This document shows, in pieces, positions 10,107 through 20,783 of a DNA stretch of 64,000 nt. Source of the stretch: Planctomycetota bacterium (lineage in GTDB: Bacteria > Planctomycetota > UBA11346); contig JANQLF010000055.1 in the NCBI GenBank assembly GCA_028280785.1, positions 1 to 64,000 on the forward strand. The letters are read 5' to 3'. How positions within the stretch are numbered: position 1 is the stretch's first letter; every line of letters starts with the position of its first letter. The notes beneath the pieces were generated by a model that saw only the letters and a program-made list of their open reading frames with translations, was not told the origin of the DNA and searched no databases. Both the position numbers and the translations under genes were made by a program.

Positions 10107-11582
10107 CTAGCGCGTGCTGGTGCTCGCATGAATCGCATCCAAACTCGATTGCATTTCTTGGACACGATCTGTTTCCATTTCGGCGACATTGGTAATTTGC
10201 CCAATATCTAAAGATAAATTATATAATTGTGGATAGGGTGCATTGCCTAATTCCGTATTGGTATGTTCATTCATCGCCGGGCCTTCATATGGCGGGATGT
10301 AAGCCCAGTCACCTTGACGAAAAACGGTTTTCGCGCGAATGCCCTCGACCACTAATTCATCACGGCCTTTTGCCGATGCATCCAATAAAGCAGATAAGAC
10401 ATTAGCGCTATCTGGTGCCTCATTATCTTCCAATGGCTGATCGATCATCGCAGCAAAAGAGGCATGGAAATCATGCTGGCAAACGAGAGCGTCGGATTCG
10501 CCTACGTTTACGGTACCCGGCCAACTGACAATAAATGGAACGCGTGTACCGCCATCAAATAAACTATATTTACCACCACGCAGTGGGCCTGCAGCTTTAT
10601 GTGTTCCTTTTAATGCTTCGGCCTGATCTTCGTAACCGTCATCTAATACTGGGCCGTTATCGCTTGAGAAAATAACAATAGTGTTATCACTAATTCCGAG
10701 TTCTTCTAATTTATTTAATAATTCACCAACTGCCCAATCCATTTCAACAATCACATCACCCCGTGGACCCAAATTAGTTGCGCCTTTAAAACGTGGTGCT
10801 GGTAAGCGCGGTACATGTGGTTGATGAAAAGCGTAATATAAAAAGAAGGGTTCATCTTTATGTTGCGTTACGAAATCCACAGCCTTTTCGGTAAACACAT
10901 CAACCATCGTTTCATCGGTCCACAGGGCTTTCTCTCCACCGCGCATATGACCAATACGACTCACACCATTTACAATCGTTCCATCGTGACCATGGCTGTA
11001 ATTCATACTCAGTAATTCTGGATTATGCCGACCTGTTGGCACGCCCTCATAAGCTTCTTCCCATTTATAGGTCACTTCAATCGGATCATTTGGATCCAAA
11101 TCAACTACATTCCTATTTTCTAAATAAACACAGGGAACTCGATCATTCGTCGCCGCCATGATATACGAATAATCAAAGCCTACATCATTAGGCGTCGCTG
11201 AAATATCGGCATTCCAATTTAAATCGTTTTGACCAAGACCGAGATGCCACTTACCAACGATTCCGGTTTTATAACCGCCCTTGCGCATGCGCTCAGGAAA
11301 GGTTGCTGAACCTGGGTCAATAATAATCGGCGCATCACCTGGTAAAATATTTGCACGTGGATTGCGCCACGGATAAGAACCAGTCAATAAGCTAAAACGC
11401 GAGGGCGTACAGGTTGCAGCTGTCGCATATCCTTGGTGAAACTTAATGCCGCTTGCAGCCAAACGATCAATATTCGGCGTTTGTATATCAGTCGCACCAT
11501 AACAACTCAGATCTCCATAACCGAGATCATCCGCGTACATAATAATGATATTGGGTTTCTTTGCTGCCTCACTCATAGTCAC
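10107..11582 (-). CDS. Sulfatase (arylsulfatase-like)
   Basis: PNIIIMYADDLGYGDLSCYG; CTPSRFSLLTG; GIVGKWHLG. Confidence 0.93.
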   Translation of the reverse strand: MTMSEAAKKPNIIIMYADDLGYGDLSCYGATDIQTPNIDRLAASGIKFHQGYATAATCTPSRFSLLTGSYPWRNPRANILPGDAPIIIDPGSATFPERMRKGGYKTGIVGKWHLGLGQNDLNWNADISATPNDVGFDYSYIMAATNDRVPCVYLENRNVVDLDPNDPIEVTYKWEEAYEGVPTGRHNPELLSMNYSHGHDGTIVNGVSRIGHMRGGEKALWTDETMVDVFTEKAVDFVTQHKDEPFFLYYAFHQPHVPRLPAPRFKGATNLGPRGDVIVEMDWAVGELLNKLEELGISDNTIVIFSSDNGPVLDDGYEDQAEALKGTHKAAGPLRGGKYSLFDGGTRVPFIVSWPGTVNVGESDALVCQHDFHASFAAMIDQPLEDNEAPDSANVLSALLDASAKGRDELVVEGIRAKTVFRQGDWAYIPPYEGPAMNEHTNTELGNAPYPQLYNLSLDIGQITNVAEMETDRVQEMQSSLDAIHASTSTR

Positions 11583-11646
11583 CTCGCCTGTGCTGAGCTA
11601 GGTATATTTACCTAGGCCAAGCACATGCAAGTGAGCTAATGGTTTT

Positions 11647-14301
11647 TTATTTAAAAGTACACAAGGTGTAGATGGTATCCTGTGGTAAGCTTATCTTGGT
11701 ACTACCTTGATCAGCACTGGTCTGGGCTTGATCACCTCGTGGATAGCCTGCTTGATTTAAAACATCAACCTTACAGCCAACGCGATTTTTAATAGTGACC
11801 GAAGCCTTAATATTCGTCACCATTAATGGTGGCTGACCAACATCGATAATCTCTGTTCGCCCATCACCCAAATCCTTTAATTTAAATCCGTAGGTCCGAT
11901 CATCTGTTGCCGTTTGAATGAGAATCTTCTTACTCTCCTTAAGTGGCTTATCATCTAAGGCTACAACCATGACCACACCAAAATCATTCTGCGATTGAAT
12001 ACTGACATCGCCAAGATCAATAGATCCTGCTTGCTTTAAAAAACCACAAGCACCTTGTACATAGGGGTTCGTCAGTTTAACCATGCCATTCACATAATCC
12101 CATTCGATTTCGCCAGTAATACTTTTTACTGTGCCTTTTTTACGGTCGATGTATTTATTCAGATCAATACTCTCGAGTTTACTCGGAGCATCACCAATTT
12201 TGCGCTCAACCTTACCGACAAAGAATGCTAAAGGATCCACTTTCCCGGAGTCCTTAACCTTAGCACCCTCTTTATCACCAATTTTAGAAATCCACAGCGC
12301 ATCTGCGCCTTTGCCCATATTTACTGAAGCGCCTTTAAACTCATATAAATCATTTAATGCTAAGGTGTCGGTTACAACAGTTGGCGCCTCTTTAATGTAT
12401 TTGCGAAAGGCTAAGGCGACTGCAGGCAATTGACCCATCACTGAAGGACTATTGACGTCCCACACCTGCATGCTGGTATTCCACAAAGGACCACCATTAC
12501 CGGCAAAACTCCACGAATCCGCACCGAGCATCGAGCCATAGGCCGCAACTAAGAATGGCCACTCGCTGCGGTATTTATTGGGGCGATCCCAATTGTTTTC
12601 CGTAATAGTATACGGCATGTCATTGGTATGAGCTACGGTGAATGATGTTGGATTTTTCGGAGCTTTTAAACTGGTATGCGGTGTAAATGTATCACCGACA
12701 TCAATCGCATAAAAACGTTTTGGCTTCGGTTTAAAGGTTGGGCCGAAATAAATATTTCTCGTTACCATATCCCCTTCTGTATAGGAATAATGTTCAAAAG
12801 GACCAAGCACACGCGAATCAGCTGTTTTCCAATTCGAACAGGAAATTAAACATTTAAATCCGAGGTCCTCACGGAAATACTTAACAATGTCCGCATATGT
12901 TTTCTTTTGTGCTTCAACCATAAAACGCAGCTGGTCACTGGCGCGTTTCGGATTGCGTTGAGCTGCCGCCCAATCAGCACCAGTTAAATGCCCGACTGCA
13001 TAGAGCGCCAATCGGCCCTCAGTAGCAACATCCACTGTTTTTTTAATGTGATTAGATGGGTGCTTATCATTTCCCCATGTCGTCAATGCTTTGTCGATGG
13101 ACCCATATTTCTGTGTTGCCCAATCACCAAAGGCTTTTTCTATTTGCTGCAATGCTTTTTTACTTCTATTTTTGGGATTAAAGGTCCAGAAGAGCAAGTT
13201 ATTTTCATTTTGAATCGCACATACAGCAACGGCAGGATCTTCGGCCATTGATAGACCAGTGTAGGGATTCTTCGTATTCATAATATGCTTTGCATAGTCT
13301 AAGTAATGTTTACGAAATTCTGGATCAAAGAAAAATTCAGTTTGCCCAGTATCCCAGTATAAACGAATCCAGGTATACATACCCTCTTCACGGAATGCAG
13401 AAACCATATAATGAATACGATCTAAATAATGATTAAATTGATCCATCTGACCTTTTTTGTATAAGGGATATTTACGTGCAAAACCAATACGCATTAAATT
13501 AACACCATATTTAGCCAAGCGCTTGCCACGATAACGTATCATTTCGTCGCTCATGTAGGGATTAACGGTGCCCTTTTCAAGAAAACGCACTGGCGTTCCA
13601 TCACCAAGCACAAATCCCTGTCCTTTACGACGCACATGTCCTGATTGACCGGCACGTTTTTCATTTAAGTAGCGTAAATCAATAGGACTGCTACCGTCAG
13701 CAGGGTCGCCATCTGGTTCCCAGGCAAAACGACCTGCTTCGGTAGCGCCAGATTTTTCACCTGGTTTTAATTTGCCACGCGGGATAAATGAGCCATCAAT
13801 TAATAAAAAGCAATCAATACATCCGCCACCCTTGGCATCAAGCATCTCTATATCAAGTTGCCGTTTCCCTTCTTTTAAATCAACCTTGCCCAAAAATACC
13901 CAATTCGCACTCCAATGTTTTTCTAATGCAGTACTATCATGCAAGGCTCTCGTCTTTTCACAGAGGACCCAATCATTATTGTCAAATTTCCACTTAAACG
14001 GTCCATGCTTCCAAAACTTGCGTACCCACAAATTATAGTTTTTGGTAGTCGGGACATTTACACTGTACTGGGCCTTATACGGCTTATCCGATTCAGGACC
14101 CTGCGTCGTAAACCACTTGCCACCAGATAATTTTTCCTGCTGCTCTGGATTTGCGTTTCCGGGCAAACTCTGCAACGGTTCTGGTATATTGGTTTTCGCA
14201 AAATCCTCACCCTCCCACCACACGTACGTTGGCTCTGCAGCATTCAGTGCGCAAACATGGCTTAACAAAGCAATGATTATGGCATTATATATACATTTCA
14301 T
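11647..14301 (-). CDS. Secreted glycoside-hydrolase-like TIM-barrel protein (paralog A) with N-terminal CBM-like domain
   Basis: Signal peptide; YVWWEGEDF...WVRKFWKHGPFKWKFDNNDW module; ENNLLFWTF and TENNWDRPNKYRSEWPF shared with the neighbouring paralogs. Confidence 0.75.
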   Translation of the reverse strand: MKCIYNAIIIALLSHVCALNAAEPTYVWWEGEDFAKTNIPEPLQSLPGNANPEQQEKLSGGKWFTTQGPESDKPYKAQYSVNVPTTKNYNLWVRKFWKHGPFKWKFDNNDWVLCEKTRALHDSTALEKHWSANWVFLGKVDLKEGKRQLDIEMLDAKGGGCIDCFLLIDGSFIPRGKLKPGEKSGATEAGRFAWEPDGDPADGSSPIDLRYLNEKRAGQSGHVRRKGQGFVLGDGTPVRFLEKGTVNPYMSDEMIRYRGKRLAKYGVNLMRIGFARKYPLYKKGQMDQFNHYLDRIHYMVSAFREEGMYTWIRLYWDTGQTEFFFDPEFRKHYLDYAKHIMNTKNPYTGLSMAEDPAVAVCAIQNENNLLFWTFNPKNRSKKALQQIEKAFGDWATQKYGSIDKALTTWGNDKHPSNHIKKTVDVATEGRLALYAVGHLTGADWAAAQRNPKRASDQLRFMVEAQKKTYADIVKYFREDLGFKCLISCSNWKTADSRVLGPFEHYSYTEGDMVTRNIYFGPTFKPKPKRFYAIDVGDTFTPHTSLKAPKNPTSFTVAHTNDMPYTITENNWDRPNKYRSEWPFLVAAYGSMLGADSWSFAGNGGPLWNTSMQVWDVNSPSVMGQLPAVALAFRKYIKEAPTVVTDTLALNDLYEFKGASVNMGKGADALWISKIGDKEGAKVKDSGKVDPLAFFVGKVERKIGDAPSKLESIDLNKYIDRKKGTVKSITGEIEWDYVNGMVKLTNPYVQGACGFLKQAGSIDLGDVSIQSQNDFGVVMVVALDDKPLKESKKILIQTATDDRTYGFKLKDLGDGRTEIIDVGQPPLMVTNIKASVTIKNRVGCKVDVLNQAGYPRGDQAQTSADQGSTKISLPQDTIYTLCTFK

Positions 14302-14302
14302 T

Positions 14303-15364
14303 TTACACTCCTTTATCTACTCGCGCAGTGGTGCTCTCTCGCACGACTACGGTTGACGGAATTAATTCCCTATAATTGTCGTATTTCTTTTTATTCTGGT
14401 GCATATCAATGGCTATTTCCATGACACGTTGACCTATTTCGCTCAACATATGGCTTGCGGATGTACATGCTGGTAACATGTAAGCCGCCTGTGCGTCATC
14501 GAATACACACACGGATTTATCATGTGGTATCGAAATCCCCATGCGCTGACAGGTCTGATAAAACGCATATAGCGTTGCATCATTGTAACAGACTACTGCT
14601 CTGGATTCATTGAACGTCTCAAGATTCTTATCAATAGCCATTAGCGTTGCATTAATTGAATTTTGACGCGAATCTTTTTGGTCAGCTTTGGGGTATTGTT
14701 GAGACAATATCTCATGCCCCTTTATGCCGAGTTTCTTACACGCCGATCGAAAACCCTTTAATCTACTTTGCGAACTTGGATTGTGCTTCGGCTGTGGTCC
14801 TAGCCAGAGAACCTCATCATGTCCAAGTCCTGCTAAATGCGCTACAAGCGCACTAACGCCACCGGCATCATCAACAGTCACAGACGGAATTTGAGATTCA
14901 TTGGGATTAAGCGCTAAAACCACAGGAAAATTATCTTGTTGGAACTTATGTAAATCTAAATCAAAGCTTGCATAATACGGAATTACTAATGCATCGATGC
15001 GCTGTTCTTTGATAAAGCGTAAGGCTGTTTCCATTGGCGATTGCCCATCGCTGCCATTAATATTTATTAAATGATAATTTTGCTTACGCGCTGCTGACAT
15101 CATGCCGCCAACTAAACGCGCCCAATAGTCATTCCATAAAACATCAGATCCAACACCGAGTAACATGCCAACCGTATACGATGTTCCGCTCTTTAAACTG
15201 CGCGCATGATAATTAGGAATATAACCAAGATCGGCCGCTGTTTGTTTAATCTTTGCGACACAATCGGCCCCAAATTGCTGGTCACCCATGCGGTTATTCA
15301 GCACTTTACTGACGGTACCTACGCTTACGCCTGCCTTCGCCGCTATCTCTTTAAGTGTTGCCAT
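14303..15364 (-). CDS. LacI family transcriptional regulator
   Basis: MATLKEIAAKAGVSVGTVSKVLNNR helix-turn-helix, followed by a periplasmic-binding-protein-like domain. Confidence 0.95.
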   Translation of the reverse strand: MATLKEIAAKAGVSVGTVSKVLNNRMGDQQFGADCVAKIKQTAADLGYIPNYHARSLKSGTSYTVGMLLGVGSDVLWNDYWARLVGGMMSAARKQNYHLININGSDGQSPMETALRFIKEQRIDALVIPYYASFDLDLHKFQQDNFPVVLALNPNESQIPSVTVDDAGGVSALVAHLAGLGHDEVLWLGPQPKHNPSSQSRLKGFRSACKKLGIKGHEILSQQYPKADQKDSRQNSINATLMAIDKNLETFNESRAVVCYNDATLYAFYQTCQRMGISIPHDKSVCVFDDAQAAYMLPACTSASHMLSEIGQRVMEIAIDMHQNKKKYDNYRELIPSTVVVRESTTARVDKGV

Positions 15365-15381
15365 GATGCCCTGTTTTCAAT

Positions 15382-15399
15382 TAGGAAAACGTTTTCCTA
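15382..15399. promoter_or_regulatory. LacI-type operator upstream of the regulator gene
   Basis: TAGGAAAACGTTTTCCTA, perfect 18-bp palindrome with central CG, 17 bp upstream of the regulator start codon. Confidence 0.85.
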
Positions 15400-15481
15400 T
15401 ATAATGCATCAAGCTAACAAAAGTGACCGGCAAATCAACGTGCCGGTCTAATCTCTTTGCAAATAGCTACTTAGAAAAGGT

Positions 15482-17686
15482 TTATGGCGTCAGCATCACC
15501 CACAGCGCATCGGCTGGGAATTGCAGTTGCTGACCGCCCTTGGTAGAAGCCAACTGAATGGTTTCGCGCAACTCCCCCGCACTGTTGAGCACATGTGCCT
15601 GTTTGAGTTTCTCATTGTTGATAGTCACGCTGAGCTTCGGACTGATGACTGACCACGGTCCTTTGCCATAACTGGTGATTTTCTTTCCTGGAACAGGATC
15701 CGCATCTTTCACCTCGATATTATGTGGTGTTGTTTGCCAATCCGTTGGGCGACACTGCATACCAACTTGAACTAAAACTTTTCCCGAGTCTTTTAAATCC
15801 TTACCATCATAGGATACCACCATTATCGTGCCGAAATCATTGGAGCAATTAATTTCAACATCATCAAAAGAAAAGGCCTGACGGTTTTTGAAATGGGCGC
15901 TTACACCTTGACACTTGGCAGTGTTCACCGTTGAAAATCCCTTATCGGTATTCAGAACAATCTCACCTGTTATACTGGTGATCTCTTTACCTGATCCGCT
16001 ATCTTTAATTAAATCTTTTAATTTATCGGACACTGTTGTTTTTGATTCGTTGGAATCGTAAACAACTTCAACAGGTCCTGCTAAAAAGGCATACGGCGAT
16101 ACGCCAGCTTTAAATTTCGAATCAGCGGGTTGATCACCTGCATCACGATTCGGATCAAAGCTCGCTGACTCAGCGATCATTGGCGACTTACGTTGATACA
16201 TCGCATCCAAGGATCGATGCTCTACTAAAACCGGTTCACCTTTTTTAATGTACTGTTGGCGAAAAGCCAAAGCCGCACCAGGCCACTGTCCCGCCATATC
16301 AGGTGTTAAACAAATCCATTTACCTTGTGAAGGCTTATAACCATTAGCCGAACGTGGCGGCTCCCATTGTTCACCTGAACGATTAGCAAACCAGTAATAC
16401 GCATCAAATCCAGTTAACGATCCATAAACCGAAACAAAGAATGGGCCCTCTGCTGCATACTCGTTTGGAAATACCCAGGAGCTTTCTGTGATCATCATCG
16501 GTTTGCCTTTCACCAACTTCAAATTCAAAGGCATGCTCAAGGCATTTTCTTTCAACGCAGTATTGCTGGTATATTCATCACCATTAATGACTGCCCAACC
16601 ACGATTTTCACCATTATGAATACCACCGAAATAACGATTAACTGCAATGATCTCATTTGCTGTATAGCTATAGCGCTCCAAGTCATTTAATAAAACTGTG
16701 TCGGCTGTTTTCCAGTTACCGGCATTAATCAGCACCGGGCAATTTAAGTCATCGCGTACATAATTAGCGATTTCAACATTAAAATCATACATCATTTCTG
16801 TGTAAAAGATAACCGTGTCAGTGGTGCGTTGCGTTTGCTTATTATTCTCTTTTTTCGCACCCGCTGTTGCATGCCAGATGTGCACCATTGAAAGTACTTT
16901 GTTTTCAAAATCGTCACCCTCTTCTTTATGGCCATCCCATGCTTCGAGCGCTTTATCCAATGAACCGTATTTTTTAATCGACCATTCTGCAAATAACTTA
17001 CCAATAAGCGTTTTATTCTTGCCCTTCATGCGTGATCCAGTCCAAAACAGAAACGAATCCTCGTTTTGAATCTGGAAAATGCCCAAGGCTGGTTCTTCAG
17101 CCAAGGTTTTACCACCGAGTTCTGGACGCGGCGTGGTAAACAACACTTTCAACCACCGTTTATAATGCGCCTTCACCTCAGGATCAAAAAAGACGAGGGC
17201 CATTAATTCGCCACGCGCCCAAAAAGGAGATACCGTTGTATACACACCTTCTTTTTTCATGTTTCCAACCGTGCGCCAAATCCATTCACACTCTTTCATA
17301 TTGATGCCATCTAACTGCGCTTGCTTATCACTTGGATTTAAATGTGAATGACAGCGCACCATGTTCACACCAAGTTTAGCCAGCCAACGCGCATGGCGTT
17401 TTTGCGATGGGTTCTTTTCCTGCCACAGTGGACGGTCTGCTTTACTACGACCACAGTTAGTATTAATAGCCCAAACACGAATTGGCTTACCATTACCCAG
17501 CAGGAAATCACCTTCGCTATTAATTTTGAGCCAACCGGATTCACCGGCCTCTTTTTCATTGAGCCAGCGCAGATCTAATATCGCATCATCCTTGAAATCA
17601 TCACGAACCGGATTGAACGGATAAGACTCTGCATGCATATATGCGGCAAGAATAAATAAACAGGTTATCCATATGGTTTTAAACAT
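15482..17686 (-). CDS. Secreted glycoside-hydrolase-like TIM-barrel protein (paralog B, lacks N-terminal CBM-like module)
   Basis: Signal peptide MFKTIWITCLFILAAYMHA; ILDLRWLNEKEAGESGWLKINSEGDFLLGNGKPIR; ENEDSFLFWTG; C-terminal SITGEIVLN domain shared with A and C. Confidence 0.75.
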   Translation of the reverse strand: MFKTIWITCLFILAAYMHAESYPFNPVRDDFKDDAILDLRWLNEKEAGESGWLKINSEGDFLLGNGKPIRVWAINTNCGRSKADRPLWQEKNPSQKRHARWLAKLGVNMVRCHSHLNPSDKQAQLDGINMKECEWIWRTVGNMKKEGVYTTVSPFWARGELMALVFFDPEVKAHYKRWLKVLFTTPRPELGGKTLAEEPALGIFQIQNEDSFLFWTGSRMKGKNKTLIGKLFAEWSIKKYGSLDKALEAWDGHKEEGDDFENKVLSMVHIWHATAGAKKENNKQTQRTTDTVIFYTEMMYDFNVEIANYVRDDLNCPVLINAGNWKTADTVLLNDLERYSYTANEIIAVNRYFGGIHNGENRGWAVINGDEYTSNTALKENALSMPLNLKLVKGKPMMITESSWVFPNEYAAEGPFFVSVYGSLTGFDAYYWFANRSGEQWEPPRSANGYKPSQGKWICLTPDMAGQWPGAALAFRQQYIKKGEPVLVEHRSLDAMYQRKSPMIAESASFDPNRDAGDQPADSKFKAGVSPYAFLAGPVEVVYDSNESKTTVSDKLKDLIKDSGSGKEITSITGEIVLNTDKGFSTVNTAKCQGVSAHFKNRQAFSFDDVEINCSNDFGTIMVVSYDGKDLKDSGKVLVQVGMQCRPTDWQTTPHNIEVKDADPVPGKKITSYGKGPWSVISPKLSVTINNEKLKQAHVLNSAGELRETIQLASTKGGQQLQFPADALWVMLTP

Positions 17687-17844
17687 AGTTATTCCTCAAA
17701 GAGTGAATGGGCACAACGCACTAGTGTGACGATGTTCAAATCATTCAGCACACAGAAAAAGTGTTTTATGTATGAACGTGCACAATTGTGTATTTATCTG
17801 CGCTATCTCAACATTCCTGTGTCATCTGATGTCTGCTCTCTCAT

Positions 17845-17876
17845 AAAAAACACCGTGCATTTCTGCACGGTGTTTT
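17845..17876 (-). terminator. Rho-independent terminator for 17897..20593
   Basis: AAAACACCGTGCA-TTTC-TGCACGGTGTTTT long perfect stem. The minus strand carries the TTTTTT tract after the stem. Confidence 0.85.
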
Positions 17877-17896
17877 CGTTTCAATTGATAAACACC

Positions 17897-20593
17897 TTAT
17901 TGTATGATGGTATAAATAGCATCTTCTGGCAAGGTAATACTTAAACCATCGCCACCTTTACTAGTTTTCAGCTTGCGGTCAGTTTCGTAGCCATTGCCGT
18001 CGAGCACGACAACGTTTTTACCTTTGGATTTAACGCTGACTGTAGCTTTAATGAGTTTCACATTAAGTGGATAGCTACCCAAATTAGTAATACGTTTATA
18101 TTGACCCTGCGGCTTAGTACGGAAGCCATATGGCATATCTTCAGTAGCCGTTTGCACGAGTACTTTTTTCGATTGCTTAATTGGCTTGCCGTCCAATGAC
18201 ACAACTAATATGGTGCCGTATTCATTTTGCGATTCGATAACAACATCACCTAAGGTAATCTTGCCAGCTTTGGATAAGTAACCAGTAATCCCTTGAGCCA
18301 TTGGCGTGTTAACCGTAGCAAAACCTTTACCATAATTCCAAGAGAGTTCACCTGTAACTGTATTGATAACCTTTCTATTCGTATCGATATAGTCTCTTAA
18401 TTCGACAGTTTTTACTTCACTCTTTTCATCACCGTATTTTTGAATAACAGGACCGACAAAGAACGCACGAGGATCAACTTTATAACCAGTCGCCTGTTGG
18501 GATTCTTTATCGCCAATTTTTGATACCCACAGATCATCCTTACCCTTTACTGGGAAAATCGAAGTACCTTTGAGATCATAGGCATCTTCCATACTTATTT
18601 TTTCATAAACAGCAGGCTCATCAGGCTCGGAGACATCACCACGGCGGAACATCAGTGCGGCCGCTGGGAATTGTCCTAAAATGGTTGGATTATTGATATC
18701 CCAAACTGCCATCAAATGTTGCCAATCAGCGCTACCGAGTGCGAAGAAACACCATCCATCAACACCCGACATACGTGCGTAGGTTGCAATCATAAATGGC
18801 CATTCGGCACGGAAACGATTTGGACGTGTCCAATTATTTTCCGTGACCATATACGGGAAGTCTTCGATATGTGGTGTGGCCAACGGACCGGCCATGCGCG
18901 GCGGCACCAAACACGAACCGTAGGTGCAGGTATCATTTAATTCAATTGCATAAAAACGTTGAGCGCCGCCTTTCGGGTAATCACAGCCATAATAGCTATT
19001 ACGCAAAACCACATCAGATCCGGTGTATGAGTAACGTTCTAAACCACCAAGCACACGAGGATCTGTAGATTTCCAATTACTCGCCGTTATTAATTGTCCC
19101 ATGCCGATTTCTTTGGCGAAGTCTTTTTTCATCTCATCATTAAAAGATTTCATAGACTCTACCATCCATTCGATTTGATCACCAGCACGCTTTGGATTAC
19201 GTTGATTGACTGCCCAATCAGCACCACCTAAGAAGCCAGCTTCGTAAAGTCCGACTCGGCCAGCAGCTTTATTATCTGGGGTATGCTTACCCTTATCTCT
19301 ACCCCAAGCAGCAAAGGCCTTATCCAATGAACCATAGCGTTTGCTCAACCAATTACCAAAGTCCTTCTCAATGAGCTCTAACTCGGTCGCAGGGAATCTT
19401 GATGGTTTAAAGGTATAAAACAGCAAGCTCGATTCATTTTGTATTTCAAAAAATGCCACAGCAGGCTCATCGGCTAATGATTTACCTGTATAAGGATTTT
19501 TTGGTTTCATAATATCCTTAACCAAACCTTTATACCAGTCTTGAAATTTTTCACTGAAGAATAATAAGCTTATGGCATTCTTGCCTTTACCCTTACCAAA
19601 ACCTGGAAACACACTGTCGTTGATCGGGTTAGCCGTATGCCAATAAATATGGCCGAAATAGGCGTAAATACCTTCTTTCTTCAAAGCGGAGATAACATAA
19701 TGCACACGATCGAGTGACTTCTTAAATGACTCCGTATCACCATTCACTTTATTTTTGAAGAAGTGGCCCATTTGCATGCGCACCAAGTTGACACCATATT
19801 TTGCCAGGCGTCGTGCCCAACGATCAACTGCTTTATTATCCATATTAAATAAATTTGCTTGAACCATCCAGAAACGCACTGGCTCACCATTACCAAGCAC
19901 AAAACCATCACCCTTACGCTTCACAAAACCATCACCACCGGCGACTTTTTCATTGAGGTAGCGTAAATCGATTGGTGATTCGTTCAGCGGGTCCGTTACA
20001 GGCTCCCAAGCAAAATGACCATCTTCAACTAAACCCGATGACTCACCCGGTTTTAATTTGCCACGTGGTGTAAAACTGCCATCAATCAAGATAAAACAAT
20101 CGAAGCAACCACCACCTTTTTTGTCGGTCATTTCAATACGCAGATCCTGGGTGCCCTTCTTTAATTCCACTTCGCCAATATAGACCCAGTTGGCGCCCCA
20201 GTGTTTTTGCAAAAATGTACTGTCGGCAAGCGACACATTTTTAGTCACCTCGCGCCAATCATCATTACCAAATTTCCATTTGAAGGGACCGTGCTTCCAA
20301 AACTTGCGTACCCAAAATTGAAACTTGGCATCCTTTGGTACGTCGACTTGGTAAGTAATCCAATAAGGACCATCGGCTTCTGGGCCCTGTGGCGTCATCC
20401 AACGCCCGCCTGATAACTTAGCCTGTTGATCTTTTTTAGCGTTACCCGGCAACTTCATATTGACTGGATCAGCGACATTGGTGCCTTTGAAGTCTTCGCC
20501 TTCCCACCACACAAAATTGTCGGCACCCATCAACGAGCCGGAAAGTGATAATAATAAAGCACTTAGTGTGCAGATAAGGATGTTTGATTTCAT
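17897..20593 (-). CDS. Secreted glycoside-hydrolase-like TIM-barrel protein (paralog C) with N-terminal CBM-like domain
   Basis: Signal peptide; FVWWEGEDFKGTN...FWVRKFWKHGPFKWKFGNDDW as in paralog A; SPIDLRYLNEKVAGGDGFVKRKGDGFVLGNGEPVRFW. Confidence 0.75.
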   Translation of the reverse strand: MKSNILICTLSALLLSLSGSLMGADNFVWWEGEDFKGTNVADPVNMKLPGNAKKDQQAKLSGGRWMTPQGPEADGPYWITYQVDVPKDAKFQFWVRKFWKHGPFKWKFGNDDWREVTKNVSLADSTFLQKHWGANWVYIGEVELKKGTQDLRIEMTDKKGGGCFDCFILIDGSFTPRGKLKPGESSGLVEDGHFAWEPVTDPLNESPIDLRYLNEKVAGGDGFVKRKGDGFVLGNGEPVRFWMVQANLFNMDNKAVDRWARRLAKYGVNLVRMQMGHFFKNKVNGDTESFKKSLDRVHYVISALKKEGIYAYFGHIYWHTANPINDSVFPGFGKGKGKNAISLLFFSEKFQDWYKGLVKDIMKPKNPYTGKSLADEPAVAFFEIQNESSLLFYTFKPSRFPATELELIEKDFGNWLSKRYGSLDKAFAAWGRDKGKHTPDNKAAGRVGLYEAGFLGGADWAVNQRNPKRAGDQIEWMVESMKSFNDEMKKDFAKEIGMGQLITASNWKSTDPRVLGGLERYSYTGSDVVLRNSYYGCDYPKGGAQRFYAIELNDTCTYGSCLVPPRMAGPLATPHIEDFPYMVTENNWTRPNRFRAEWPFMIATYARMSGVDGWCFFALGSADWQHLMAVWDINNPTILGQFPAAALMFRRGDVSEPDEPAVYEKISMEDAYDLKGTSIFPVKGKDDLWVSKIGDKESQQATGYKVDPRAFFVGPVIQKYGDEKSEVKTVELRDYIDTNRKVINTVTGELSWNYGKGFATVNTPMAQGITGYLSKAGKITLGDVVIESQNEYGTILVVSLDGKPIKQSKKVLVQTATEDMPYGFRTKPQGQYKRITNLGSYPLNVKLIKATVSVKSKGKNVVVLDGNGYETDRKLKTSKGGDGLSITLPEDAIYTIIQ

Positions 20594-20783
20594 GAGGATA
20601 CCTTGTCTCTAGCTAGAAATGCAAATAACCGCTGCAATCCCTAGCAAACGGTTCTCTTAGAGAACGATATCTAGGATGTCGCTGTGACTAGAGCCAGGCC
20701 TCTAATTTCTATACATGTATGTGCGTAAGTAGCGACAGCAACGTTAGTAACACATTTTCCGCGTTAGATTTTAAGGCCTAAAG

